Positions 8,619-16,875 of a stretch of DNA of 64,000 nt are shown in pieces. This DNA comes from Streptococcus sp. S5 (GTDB lineage: Bacteria > Bacillota > Bacilli > Lactobacillales > Streptococcaceae), in assembly GCF_034134805.1 (NCBI RefSeq), contig NZ_CP139419.1, forward strand, positions 372,001-436,000. The letters run 5' to 3'. The notes beneath the pieces are model-generated. The model saw only the letters and a program-made list of their open reading frames with translations. It did no database searches and was not told where the DNA came from. Numbering within the stretch: the stretch's first letter is position 1; the number at the start of each line of letters is the position of its first letter. The translations under genes and the position numbers were made by a program.

Positions 8619-9248
8619 ATGGCATTTGCAGCGATTCGAGAGTTTTTAAAGCTTCAAGGAATTCACTACCAGGCCCCAGCAAAGGCTGGGGTGCTAGCCC
8701 CAGAGATGGAGCAGTATCGTGCCCTAGCTCAAGCAGCTCGTAAGGAATTCACCGATTTAGTCTCAGCCTTTCAGCAGCGTCACCCTTACTTGGAGCAGGA
8801 TCGGACTAGCCAATGGATGAACCAGGCCCAGGTCTTGCGGCCTCATTTTTGGGCCTATCTAAAAGGAGAAGGGACGATGGCAGAGCCCATGTTTGCCTTG
8901 AGGCTTTATGGGGATGCAGCTGATTTTGGAGTTTCCTTAGAGGTGAGCTTTATCGAGCGAAAAAAAGATGAGGAGAGCCTTCAAAAACAACAAATGGTTC
9001 TCACCATACCCATCACTCAGCCAGTTTATTATTTCGCCCAGAAAAATGGAGAGAGTCAAAGGGTAGAAGGAACAGAAAAGAATCGCCATGATCTGTTGCA
9101 AGGAGTAGCAGAAGGGACGGTTCGTAAGGTCCTCGTCAAATACGATGTTTCTCTAGTTGAGGAGAGTTCCCTAGAGAATATCCTGGATCAGTTGCAAGAG
9201 GCGCTGGTGGCTCTGGAACCCTATTACTTGGCAACCCGTCAGGTGTAG
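8619..9248 (+). CDS. Conserved streptococcal protein of unknown function
   Basis: 209 residues, soluble, with no signal peptide or membrane segment. I recognise it only as a protein commonly found in streptococci and can give no function. Features: an N-terminal helical part, a WAYLKGEG stretch near residue 84, a beta-rich centre (MFALRLYG...LTIPITQPVYYF) and a helical C-terminus. ATG follows GAAAGGAAG. It sits between khpB and rpmH, genes that are neighbours in other streptococci. Confidence 0.8.
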   Translation: MAFAAIREFLKLQGIHYQAPAKAGVLAPEMEQYRALAQAARKEFTDLVSAFQQRHPYLEQDRTSQWMNQAQVLRPHFWAYLKGEGTMAEPMFALRLYGDAADFGVSLEVSFIERKKDEESLQKQQMVLTIPITQPVYYFAQKNGESQRVEGTEKNRHDLLQGVAEGTVRKVLVKYDVSLVEESSLENILDQLQEALVALEPYYLATRQV

Positions 9249-9293
9249 AAAGGTGTTCTCCGACCTGTATTTGCAACAATTTTGCCATAGCTA

Positions 9294-9322
9294 TTGACAA
9301 ATAGAGTCGAATCCGATAGAAT
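9294..9322 (+). promoter_or_regulatory. Promoter of rpmH
   Basis: TTGACA (9294-9299), a 17-base spacer, TAGAAT (9317-9322); a near-consensus vegetative promoter 74 bases before rpmH. Confidence 0.85.
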
Positions 9323-9395
9323 AGTAAGGTATGTTTAGTAACTGATCACAACTAGCCGGCTAAACGAATACAAAATCTATGAGGAGGTATTCATC

Positions 9396-9530
9396 GTGAA
9401 ACGTACTTATCAACCAAGTAAACTTCGTCGTGCGCGCAAACATGGTTTCCGTCACCGTATGGCAACTAAAAATGGTCGTCGCGTATTGGCAGCTCGTCGT
9501 CGTAAAGGACGCAAAGTTTTGGCTGCCTAA
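9396..9530 (+). CDS. rpmH: 50S ribosomal protein L34
   Basis: 44 residues, very basic, starting [17 protein letters not shown] and ending with the usual [11 protein letters not shown]. It starts with GTG after GAGGAGGT. It is a component of the large ribosomal subunit. It has its own promoter and is followed by a strong terminator. Confidence 0.97.
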   Translation: MKRTYQPSKLRRARKHGFRHRMATKNGRRVLAARRRKGRKVLAA

Positions 9531-9546
9531 TTCAGATAAAAACCTA

Positions 9547-9580
9547 AAAACCAGTAGAAACTCGAGACTACTGGTTTTTG
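9547..9580 (+). terminator. Terminator after rpmH
   Basis: Stem AAAACCAGTAG/CTACTGGTTTT with loop AAACTCGAGA, then T-rich sequence. Confidence 0.88.
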
Positions 9581-9655
9581 TTTTGTCCGAAAGTGAATTT
9601 AGAGGCGCTTTCTGCTATAATAGAAAGAAGAAAAACTCGGAAGAAAAGGAAGATC

Positions 9656-10426
9656 ATGCAGATTTTTGATACCCACACCCATCTCAATGTGGAAGAATTC
9701 GCAGGAAAAGAACAAGAAGAGCTCGACTTGGCCAAGGAAATGGGTGTTGTAGCCCACAATATCGTTGGTTTTGACAAACCGACGATTGAGCGTGCCATGG
9801 AGTTGGCAGACCAGCATCCAGAACTCTATCTCACGCTTGGTTGGCACCCCACTGAGGCAGGCGATTATACTCCTGAAGTGGAGGCCTATTTACTTGAACA
9901 GCTAAAACATCCCAAAGTTGTCGCACTCGGAGAAATCGGTCTGGATTACCACTGGATGACGGCACCAAAAGATGTCCAAGAAAAGGTTTTTCGTCGTCAG
10001 ATTCAATTGTCTAAGGACTTGGACCTCCCCTTTGTGGTGCATACACGCGATGCTTTAGAAGATACTTATGGCATCATCAAGAGTGAAGGAGTTGGTCCTC
10101 GCGGTGGGATCATGCATTCTTTCTCAGGAAGTTTAGAAGAAGCGAAACGCTTCATGGATTTGGGAATGATGATTTCCTTTTCTGGAGTGGTGACCTTTAA
10201 GAAAGCCACAGATGTCCAAGAAGCGGCAGCTGGCCTTCCGTTAGACAAGATCTTGGTTGAAACAGATGCCCCTTACCTGGCACCAGTTCCCAAACGTGGT
10301 CGAGAAAATAAAACAGCCTACACTCGTTATGTGGTAGATTTTATTGCAGAACTACGTGGCTTAACAACAGAAGAAGTGGCTCAGGCAACCTATGACAATG
10401 CAAGAAAGGTATTTGGCCTTGACTGA
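9656..10426 (+). CDS. tatD: TatD family metal-dependent hydrolase (3'-5' DNase-like)
   Basis: 256 residues, TIM-barrel amidohydrolase fold. Metal ligands are visible in DTHTHLN (residue 5 on), GEIGLDYHW near residue 95, HTRDA and ETDAPYL. Family members are Mg-dependent deoxyribonucleases. A long upstream extension is open to 9578, but ATG at 9656 starts exactly at the conserved MQIFDTHTH. A TATAAT at 9616-9621 lies upstream. The end overlaps rnmV by eight bases. Confidence 0.92.
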   Translation: MQIFDTHTHLNVEEFAGKEQEELDLAKEMGVVAHNIVGFDKPTIERAMELADQHPELYLTLGWHPTEAGDYTPEVEAYLLEQLKHPKVVALGEIGLDYHWMTAPKDVQEKVFRRQIQLSKDLDLPFVVHTRDALEDTYGIIKSEGVGPRGGIMHSFSGSLEEAKRFMDLGMMISFSGVVTFKKATDVQEAAAGLPLDKILVETDAPYLAPVPKRGRENKTAYTRYVVDFIAELRGLTTEEVAQATYDNARKVFGLD

Positions 10427-10988
10427 GAAAAGAAAAATACCGGAAGTGATTATCGTGGAGGGCAAGGATGACACAGCCAATCTCCGTCGTTTTTATGAGG
10501 TGGATACCTATGAAACGCGAGGCTCTGCGATCGATCAAGATGACTTGGAACGAATTGCTACCTTGCAAGAGTTGCGTAGGGTCATTGTCTTTACCGATCC
10601 AGACTATAATGGCGAGCGCATTCGCAAGATCATTATGCAAGAGGTGCCCCAAGCCAAACATGCCTTTTTAAATCGTGGTGAAGCAGTCCCCAAATCCAAG
10701 ACCAAGGGGCGTTCTCTTGGAGTGGAGCATGCGAACTTTGAAGATTTAGAAAAAGCCCTAGCTGGACTGGTCGGGTCTTACGAAGATGAAAATTTCTTTG
10801 ATATCACAAAGACCGACTTGATGCGGCTTGGACTGTTGATGGGAAGCGATAGTCGCAAACGGCGGGAATATCTAGGAGAAGCCTTGCGCATCGGCTACTG
10901 CAATGGCAAGCAATTACTCAAACGCTTGGAGTTGTTTGGAATTAGTTTGGCTGAGGTTGAAGCTACCATGAAAAGTTATGAGAATTGA
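10419..10988 (+). CDS. rnmV: Ribonuclease M5
   Basis: About 189 residues, a TOPRIM-domain nuclease that matures 5S rRNA. TOPRIM motifs: VIIVEGKDD at the N-terminus and FTDPDYNGERIR near residue 55; a C-terminal domain of unknown fold follows. I chose TTG at 10419 because AAAGG lies nine bases upstream and the product begins TEKRKI. An in-frame ATG at 10392 would add nine residues but lacks a ribosome site. It is normally followed by rsmA; here two other genes intervene. Confidence 0.9.
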   Translation: MTEKRKIPEVIIVEGKDDTANLRRFYEVDTYETRGSAIDQDDLERIATLQELRRVIVFTDPDYNGERIRKIIMQEVPQAKHAFLNRGEAVPKSKTKGRSLGVEHANFEDLEKALAGLVGSYEDENFFDITKTDLMRLGLLMGSDSRKRREYLGEALRIGYCNGKQLLKRLELFGISLAEVEATMKSYEN

Positions 10989-11120
10989 GAAACTCCCCCA
11001 AAAGCAAGGGGAAGATGACGCAATAGAAGTAAGTATATACGGTTTAATCAGGCTTGGTTGCAAGCATTAGAAAAGTGACTCCATAGGATTTGTTATGAGT
11101 GTAGATAATGAGGATAATTT

Positions 11121-12530
11121 ATGGGAATCTTCGATTTTTTAAAAAAGACAGAAACAACTGAAGCAACAAACAAAACAGTAGAGTCAATTGACAAAACATG
11201 CTTGGGAGTTCTAGAACTATTTCCGATAAAGGAGACGAATGAGTTATTGATTATTGGGAGCTTAGAGGGCGGACTCAAGGTTGGGGATTGTCTGCAATTT
11301 TGCAATCCCGATCAAGGTATGGACGCTCTTGGTTCTGTAGTCGTGAAAAAACTCATTAATCAAAATAAGGATGTAGATGTTCTCACGGATGAATCTCTAG
11401 CTCATTTGGTCATCGATATGGAAACTTCCTTGGTTAATCTTAAAAAGGGAAGTGTTCTCTATAGTTATGGTGTCGATGAGGAACAACGGCTATCAAGCTA
11501 TACAGATGCTCTTTATAACGCGTTTGTAATTGTCCAAAAAGGTCAAATGTCCAATGAAGACTATCAAGCCGCTAGTCTTGATGATAGCATAGAAATATTG
11601 CGCCTCTTTTTATGGGAGTGCCGTCAAAATCAGAAAACTGGAAGTGAAGAAAGCTATCAAGCTAACACTCGAAAGCTAGAACGCCTAGCAGAAATCGTCA
11701 AGGACAAGTTGTTAGCAGCAGATTCGATTTACGCGGTCTTTTCAGAAAAAACGGGGGAAGCGTATCTTTTCTCAACGACCTATGATAAAGGTGAAGAGGG
11801 CTATCTCTGTTCAGACCCGATGATCATGCTATATACGCCGCGTTGGTATCACCAATTTAAGGAAACCATTGATCGTCGACCAAATTCAGTTGTGAAACTG
11901 ATTGAAAATACAGCAGATAAAAAAGGAATTGAGAATTTTCTTGGGACAGCCTTTTACTTAAATGGAGCTTTGGGAGCAGCCTTTAATACCAAGGAAGTCA
12001 GCATTAGTGCTTCTGTTTTGGTTCAGAAACCAGATTTTTCGAACCTACCAGAGATACAAGTTCCTGTTATGAATCCTGATATTGTAAGATGGATGCTGTT
12101 GATGGGGCAGATGGATAAGCCTACAACAGATGACGAAGAAGTAATATATAAGCTCTATTATAAATTCTTCTCAGCAGCCATGCCAAAAGCCAAACTCCTC
12201 ATTCCTTTAAATGCTACTTCGGGATTCCCCGATAAGAGTCAGGGAGCCAACTCCTTTGTATTGAAAGAAGACGCTAAGTTCAGCATCCCAGTCAGAGAAG
12301 GAAAAGATGGGCGCAATTCTGTGCCAGTATTTACTGATTGGAAACGTCTGCGAATGGTCTTTGATGAAAAGTGGAATGGCATGATTGAAGAAGCTGGTGG
12401 CATGATTGAAGGCTTTGACTATGCCATAAATCCAACGGAGTATTATGAAGCGGGTGCCTATGTTAGCCTAACAGCTTTTAAGGAAATGCAAAAGTTTAGT
12501 GAGGAACTAGAAGGCAGAGATAAAGATTAG
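11121..12530 (+). CDS. Unknown protein with EF-Tu domain-2-like N-terminus and SseB-like C-terminus
   Basis: 469 residues, cytoplasmic, function not recognised. Residues 1-9 (MGIFDFLKK) form a short amphipathic start. Residues about 27-115 look like the beta-barrel domain 2 of translation GTPases (GSLEGGLKVGDCLQF ... LKKGSVLYS), but no GTPase domain is present. The middle is helical. Residues about 330-465 resemble the SseB N-terminal domain (VPVFTDWKRLRMVF). The domain readings are by eye and tentative. ATG follows GAGGATAAT. The gene and its neighbour are inserted between rnmV and rsmA and look AT-richer than the flanks. Confidence 0.7.
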   Translation: MGIFDFLKKTETTEATNKTVESIDKTCLGVLELFPIKETNELLIIGSLEGGLKVGDCLQFCNPDQGMDALGSVVVKKLINQNKDVDVLTDESLAHLVIDMETSLVNLKKGSVLYSYGVDEEQRLSSYTDALYNAFVIVQKGQMSNEDYQAASLDDSIEILRLFLWECRQNQKTGSEESYQANTRKLERLAEIVKDKLLAADSIYAVFSEKTGEAYLFSTTYDKGEEGYLCSDPMIMLYTPRWYHQFKETIDRRPNSVVKLIENTADKKGIENFLGTAFYLNGALGAAFNTKEVSISASVLVQKPDFSNLPEIQVPVMNPDIVRWMLLMGQMDKPTTDDEEVIYKLYYKFFSAAMPKAKLLIPLNATSGFPDKSQGANSFVLKEDAKFSIPVREGKDGRNSVPVFTDWKRLRMVFDEKWNGMIEEAGGMIEGFDYAINPTEYYEAGAYVSLTAFKEMQKFSEELEGRDKD

Positions 12531-12618
12531 AGAGTTTCTTTCATTGGGAAACTATATAGTTTTATCTACATCTTACCTGAACCACTACCCTTTTTCAAAG
12601 ATTTTGAAAGGAAATGGA

Positions 12619-13332
12619 ATGGCGAATAGAAGTTATATTTACTTAAAAAACGGAGATGAAGCTCGTATCTTAACAGAGGGAATTTACACGATACCTTATT
12701 TTTGGCAATTGTTTTGGGATGAAGAAGATTTAAAAGCTCCTATTGCTCTCTGGGAAACAGCAGAAGAACTTGAAGAAGATGAAGAACAAGCAGAAAGATT
12801 TTACCAAGAGCAGAATGTAGATATCTTGCTTCCTATTGAAAAATTCCAGCAAAACGCCCTCCAAAATCGGTCTTTTTTAGAAGAAAATGCTTCTCAGACC
12901 TTACAATTATATGATGCCTTTGTTCGTTATATTCTTGCAAACGTAAAAGATGGTGATGTGCTCGGATTTGATGTCTTAGATGTTGTTTTTATGGACCAAG
13001 TGTCTGTTGTTTCTGATAAACTGTTAAAAAATATACGAGCTATTCGGGAAAATCAACCCAAAGATTTAGATTTTTCTTTGACAGAAAAGAACTTAATTGG
13101 TCTTGCTATGGGCTTTCCTGATTATTATGCTTCAGAATTATTGCCAGAAGACAATATTCTAGATTCGGTTGCCTATCAGGATGAACTGAAGAAAATGAAC
13201 CCCCAAGAAGATAAGAAAGCGATCGATATGACTGGAGCCGATTCACAAGGGAACAAGTCTCGTGTTCTTTTAGTGTTTTGGATTTTGTTGGCACTAGGAA
13301 TTATGTGGGTTTTATATATTGTTTTTAGCTAA
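12619..13332 (+). CDS. Unknown protein with C-terminal membrane anchor
   Basis: 237 residues. The N-terminus reads MANRSYIYLKNGD, followed by an aromatic-rich acidic stretch and a helical middle; a single membrane segment lies at the very C-terminus (about 215-236), so most of the protein faces the cytoplasm. No function is recognised. The frame is open from a TTG at 12544, but ATG at 12619 has AAAGGA six bases upstream. It follows the SseB-like gene by 88 bases and may work with it. Confidence 0.7.
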   Translation: MANRSYIYLKNGDEARILTEGIYTIPYFWQLFWDEEDLKAPIALWETAEELEEDEEQAERFYQEQNVDILLPIEKFQQNALQNRSFLEENASQTLQLYDAFVRYILANVKDGDVLGFDVLDVVFMDQVSVVSDKLLKNIRAIRENQPKDLDFSLTEKNLIGLAMGFPDYYASELLPEDNILDSVAYQDELKKMNPQEDKKAIDMTGADSQGNKSRVLLVFWILLALGIMWVLYIVFS

Positions 13333-13351
13333 TAAATAGAAAAGAGAATAC

Positions 13352-14227
13352 ATGAGAATTGCAGATTATAGCGTGACCAAGGCAGTGCTGGAGCGTCACG
13401 GATTTACCTTTAAAAAATCCTTCGGTCAAAACTTTTTGACCGATACCAACATCCTTCAAAAAATTGTGGATACGGCAGAGATCGATAAGCAGGTCAATGT
13501 CATCGAAATCGGTCCTGGAATTGGAGCTTTGACTGAGTTCTTGGCGGAAAATGCGGCAGAAGTCATGGCCTTTGAGATCGATGACCGCCTGGTTCCCATT
13601 TTGGCGGATACCTTACGGGATTTTGACAATGTCACGGTTGTCAACCAAGACATCCTCAAGGTAGACCTCAACCAGTACATCGCAGAGTTTAAAAATCCAG
13701 ACCTTCCGATCAAGGTGGTGGCTAACCTTCCGTATTACATCACAACTCCTATCCTCATGCACTTGATCGAATCCAAGATTCCTTTCCAAGAATTTGTGGT
13801 CATGATGCAAAAAGAGGTGGCAGACCGCATCTCGGCTGAGCCCAACACCAAGGCTTATGGTTCTTTATCCATTGCAGTCCAATACTATATGACTGCCAAG
13901 GTAGCCTTTATCGTGCCTCGCACCGTCTTTGTGCCAGCACCAAACGTCGACTCTGCCATTTTGAAGATGGTCCGTCGCGAAGAACCAGCAGTAGCAGTCA
14001 AGGATGAAGATTTCTTCTTCTCTGTCAGCAAGGCTAGCTTTGTCCACCGACGCAAAACGCTTTGGAACAACTTGACCAGTCGCTTTGGCAAGACCGAAGA
14101 AATCAAAGCCAAGCTGGAAGCAGGAATCCAAGCTGCAGGCCTGCAACCTTCTGTACGAGGAGAAGCTCTCAGCTTAGAAGACTTCGCCCGCCTAGCAGAT
14201 AGCCTTCTAGAAGTAGGAATAAAATAA
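13352..14227 (+). CDS. rsmA: 16S rRNA dimethyladenosine transferase RsmA (KsgA)
   Basis: 291 residues. It methylates two adjacent adenines in helix 45 of 16S rRNA late in 30S assembly. SAM-binding motif [14 protein letters not shown] is near residue 51 and the catalytic [10 protein letters not shown] near residue 124; a small C-terminal helical domain follows. Start ATG after AAAAGAGAA. A bidirectional terminator follows, shared with the convergent tRNA genes. Confidence 0.97.
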   Translation: MRIADYSVTKAVLERHGFTFKKSFGQNFLTDTNILQKIVDTAEIDKQVNVIEIGPGIGALTEFLAENAAEVMAFEIDDRLVPILADTLRDFDNVTVVNQDILKVDLNQYIAEFKNPDLPIKVVANLPYYITTPILMHLIESKIPFQEFVVMMQKEVADRISAEPNTKAYGSLSIAVQYYMTAKVAFIVPRTVFVPAPNVDSAILKMVRREEPAVAVKDEDFFFSVSKASFVHRRKTLWNNLTSRFGKTEEIKAKLEAGIQAAGLQPSVRGEALSLEDFARLADSLLEVGIK

Positions 14228-14232
14228 CAGAA

Positions 14233-14266
14233 AAGACATGAGCTTCGTAGCTCATGTCTTGTTTTT
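14233..14266. terminator. Bidirectional terminator between rsmA and the tRNA genes
   Basis: 11-bp stem AAGACATGAGC/GCTCATGTCTT with a six-base loop. T runs are present on both strands, so it can end rsmA (+) and the tRNA transcript (-). Confidence 0.85.
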
Positions 14267-14271
14267 GTAGA

Positions 14272-14361
14272 AGGAAAGGACGGGATTTGAACCCGCGCGT
14301 GAATAAAAATCCACTTGCCGGATTTCGAGTCCGGTGCCGTACCGAGCTGGGCCACCTTTCC
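14272..14361 (-). tRNA. tRNA-Ser (CGA)
   Basis: Reading the minus strand: acceptor GGAAAGG/CCTTTCC, D stem GCC/GGC, anticodon stem CCGGA/TCCGG with loop CTCGAAA (anticodon CGA), a long variable arm with stem GTGGAT/ATTCAC typical of serine tRNA, and T arm GCGGG-TTCAAAT-CCCGT. CCA is not encoded. The base after the acceptor stem would be U rather than the usual G of serine tRNAs. Confidence 0.92.
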
Positions 14362-14365
14362 AAGA

Positions 14366-14448
14366 TGCGGAGAAAGGGATTTGAACCCTCACGCCCGAAG
14401 GGGCACATGCGCCTGAAGCATGCGTGTCTGCCGTTCCACCACCTCCGC
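14366..14448 (-). tRNA. tRNA-Leu (CAG)
   Basis: Reading the minus strand: acceptor GCGGAGG/TCTCCGC, discriminator A, anticodon stem CATGC/GCATG with loop TTCAGGC (anticodon CAG), a variable arm GTGCCCCTTCGGGCGT and T loop TTCAAAT. CCA is not encoded. It is the first gene of a two-tRNA transcript with tRNA-Ser. Confidence 0.94.
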
Positions 14449-14456
14449 ATAGTTCT

Positions 14457-14484
14457 ATTATACACTTTTTAGGAAAAATGCCAA
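14457..14484 (-). promoter_or_regulatory. Promoter of the tRNA-Leu/tRNA-Ser transcript
   Basis: On the minus strand TTGGCA (14484-14479), a 16-base spacer and TATAAT (14462-14457), ending nine bases before tRNA-Leu. The rest of the gap up to rsgA (14485-14660) holds only weak stem-loops such as ACGGA/TCCGT, and an extended -10 for rsgA at 14662-14667. Confidence 0.75.
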
Positions 14485-14696
14485 GGAAAAAAAGGAAGGT
14501 GCCCTTTCCCGAATTCTGCTAAAAGACAAGTCATAACGGATACTCCGTCTTCTGTTTCTATCCATTTAAAAAACGAACCTATTCGTTTCTAAAAGCGTCC
14601 GGAGAGGTTCACTTTTCGTTTTTTCTTATCAAGCAAACCAGCCTTATTTCTCATTTTTTGGTATAATAGATAGTATTAATCTCAAAGGAGTGCGAT

Positions 14697-15575
14697 TTGC
14701 AAGGAACAATCGTCAAGGCCTTGGCTGGCTTTTACTACGTGGAGTCAGATGGTCACATTTACCAGACACGGGCTCGTGGAAATTTTAGAAAAAAAGGACA
14801 GACTCCTTATGTGGGGGATCAGGTGGAGTTCTCTGCTGAAGAGAATTCAGAAGGCTACATTTTGAGCATTGCGCCTCGAAAAAATAGCCTCGTGCGCCCT
14901 CCTATTGTCAATATTGATCAGGCGGTAGTGATCATGTCAGCTAAGGAACCGGATTTCAATGCCAATCTTTTAGACCGTTTTCTGGTTCTTTTGGAGCATA
15001 AGGGGATTCATCCCATTGTCTATATTTCAAAACTGGACTTATTAGAAGATATGGAAGACATCCACTACTACCAAGGAATCTACCAGGCTATTGGCTATGA
15101 TTTTGTCTTGTCGATTGAGGAACTCTTGCCCCTTTTGACCAATCAAACCACGGTCTTTATGGGACAGACCGGTGTAGGAAAATCGACCTTGCTCAATAAA
15201 ATCGCTCCGGATCTGGAGCTTGAAACGGGTGAGATTTCAGATAGTCTGGGGCGCGGTCGACACACGACCCGAGCTGTCAGCTTTTACCATTTAAATGGAG
15301 GAAAGATCGCAGATACGCCTGGCTTCTCCTCTCTCGATTATGAAGTGACAACCAGTGAAGACTTAAATCAAGCCTTCCCAGAGATCGCCGATGTGAGCCA
15401 CTCTTGTAAATTTCGTACCTGTACCCACACGCATGAGCCCGCTTGTGCGGTGAAACCAGCCGTTGAAAGAGAGGAAATTGCATCTTTCCGTTATGAGGAT
15501 TACTTGCAATTTCTAAGTGAGATTGAAAACCGTCGCGAAACCTATAAAAAAGTTTCGAAAAAAATGCCAAAATAG
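14697..15575 (+). CDS. rsgA: Ribosome small-subunit GTPase RsgA
   Basis: 292 residues. It is a circularly permuted GTPase that checks late 30S maturation. It has an N-terminal OB fold, then G-motifs in permuted order, including GQTGVGKST (P-loop, about residue 160) and DTPGFSS, and a C-terminal zinc knuckle with [14 protein letters not shown]. The start is TTG after AAAGGAGTG. An extended -10 TATAAT lies at 14662. rpe follows within 15 bases. Confidence 0.96.
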   Translation: MQGTIVKALAGFYYVESDGHIYQTRARGNFRKKGQTPYVGDQVEFSAEENSEGYILSIAPRKNSLVRPPIVNIDQAVVIMSAKEPDFNANLLDRFLVLLEHKGIHPIVYISKLDLLEDMEDIHYYQGIYQAIGYDFVLSIEELLPLLTNQTTVFMGQTGVGKSTLLNKIAPDLELETGEISDSLGRGRHTTRAVSFYHLNGGKIADTPGFSSLDYEVTTSEDLNQAFPEIADVSHSCKFRTCTHTHEPACAVKPAVEREEIASFRYEDYLQFLSEIENRRETYKKVSKKMPK

Positions 15576-15589
15576 GAGACACTACAACG

Positions 15590-16249
15590 ATGAAAACAAT
15601 GAAATTAGCCCCCTCAATTTTGAGTGCCGATTATGCCAATTTTGAAAGTGAATTGAAACGCTTAGAAGCAGCAGGAGCTGACTATGCCCATATCGATGTC
15701 ATGGATGGCCATTTTGTGCCTAATATCAGCTTTGGAGCTGGTGTCGTAGAGAGCATGCGTCCACATAGCAAGTTGGTCTTTGATTGCCACTTGATGGTCA
15801 CCAATCCCGAACACCATATCGAAGAATTTGCCCGTGCAGGAGCAGATATCATCAGCATCCACGTAGAAGCGACTCCCCATATTCACGGAGCTCTTCAAAA
15901 AATTCGTCAAGCGGGTGTGAAGGCGAGTGTTGTGATCAATCCAGGAACTCCTGTAGACAGTATCAAACATGTCTTGAACTTGGTGGATCAAGTCTTGGTT
16001 ATGACTGTTAATCCAGGATTCGGTGGCCAAGCCTTCTTGCCGGAAACCATGGACAAGGTGCGCGAATTAGCCGCTCTTCGTGAAGAAAAAGGTTTCGACT
16101 TTGATATCGAAGTGGATGGTGGAATTGATGGCCAAACTATTTCCCAAGCCAAAGAAGCTGGGGCCAATGTCTTTGTAGCAGGCTCTTATGTCTTTAATGG
16201 AGATGTTAATGAGCGCGTTCAAACGCTCCGAGATGCAGTAAATGGGTAA
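15590..16249 (+). CDS. rpe: Ribulose-phosphate 3-epimerase
   Basis: 219 residues, TIM barrel. It interconverts ribulose-5-P and xylulose-5-P in the pentose phosphate pathway. Motifs: APSILSADYANF, HIDVMDGHFVPN and MTVNPGFGGQ, holding the metal and phosphate ligands. Either ATG at 15590 or ATG at 15599 could be the start; AGGAG lies upstream. Its end overlaps thiN by eight bases, within the conserved rsgA-rpe-thiN run. Confidence 0.96.
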   Translation: MKTMKLAPSILSADYANFESELKRLEAAGADYAHIDVMDGHFVPNISFGAGVVESMRPHSKLVFDCHLMVTNPEHHIEEFARAGADIISIHVEATPHIHGALQKIRQAGVKASVVINPGTPVDSIKHVLNLVDQVLVMTVNPGFGGQAFLPETMDKVRELAALREEKGFDFDIEVDGGIDGQTISQAKEAGANVFVAGSYVFNGDVNERVQTLRDAVNG

Positions 16250-16874
16250 CATCGCAATACTGGCGGGAGGTGACAGCACGCTCTTGCCAAAAGATCATGA
16301 CGCTTATGTAGGCGTTGATGGTGGCTGTTTGAAGCTACTGGAACAAGGTCTGCCTTTAGATATAGCTGTGGGGGATTTCGATTCCGTCTCTGAGACCGAT
16401 TTGCGCAAGATCCAAACCCAAGCCAAGCAAGTTGTTCAATCCGTCCCTGAAAAGAACGATACGGATTTGGAATTGGCCTTGAAAGCAGCCTTTGAGGCCT
16501 ATCCAGAGGCTGCGGTCACTGTTTACGGTGCCTTTGGTGGTCGCTTGGATCACTTTTTGTCCAATATCTTTTTGCCGACCGATCCAGACCTAGCTCCCTA
16601 CATGGAGCAGATCCAATTAGTCGATGGTCAAAATCGCTTGATCTACAGACCAGCAGGTTGCCATGAGATTCAGCCAGATCCAGCCATGTCTTATGTTGGT
16701 TTTACGCCTGTCGGACAAGGCCACCTAGAGATCACAGGAGCCAAGTATCCGCTCCATCAGGAGAATTATTTTTTGAAGGCCATGTATGGCTCCAATGAAT
16801 TTTTGGATCAACCGATTCAAGTGAGTCTTGATCGTGGCTATCTTGTCATTGTTTATAGTAAAGACAGAGGTTAA
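16242..16874 (+). CDS. thiN: Thiamine diphosphokinase
   Basis: 210 residues. It transfers pyrophosphate from ATP to thiamine to make the active cofactor. Family motifs VGVDGGCLKLL, VGDFDSV and PEKNDTDLELAL are in the first 80 residues, then GGRLDHFLSN, and a C-terminal beta domain that binds thiamine. It overlaps the end of rpe, so it is probably coupled to it. Confidence 0.93.
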   Translation: MGNIAILAGGDSTLLPKDHDAYVGVDGGCLKLLEQGLPLDIAVGDFDSVSETDLRKIQTQAKQVVQSVPEKNDTDLELALKAAFEAYPEAAVTVYGAFGGRLDHFLSNIFLPTDPDLAPYMEQIQLVDGQNRLIYRPAGCHEIQPDPAMSYVGFTPVGQGHLEITGAKYPLHQENYFLKAMYGSNEFLDQPIQVSLDRGYLVIVYSKDRG

Positions 16875-16875
16875 T

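Noticed and set aside
10392..10418. Upstream ATG for rnmV
   Set aside because: No ribosome site precedes it, while TTG at 10419 has AAAGG and begins at the conserved protein start; kept as an alternative only.
13885..14465. Minus-strand frames of 156 and 98 codons across rsmA and the tRNA genes
   Set aside because: They run through two clear tRNA genes and the antisense of rsmA.
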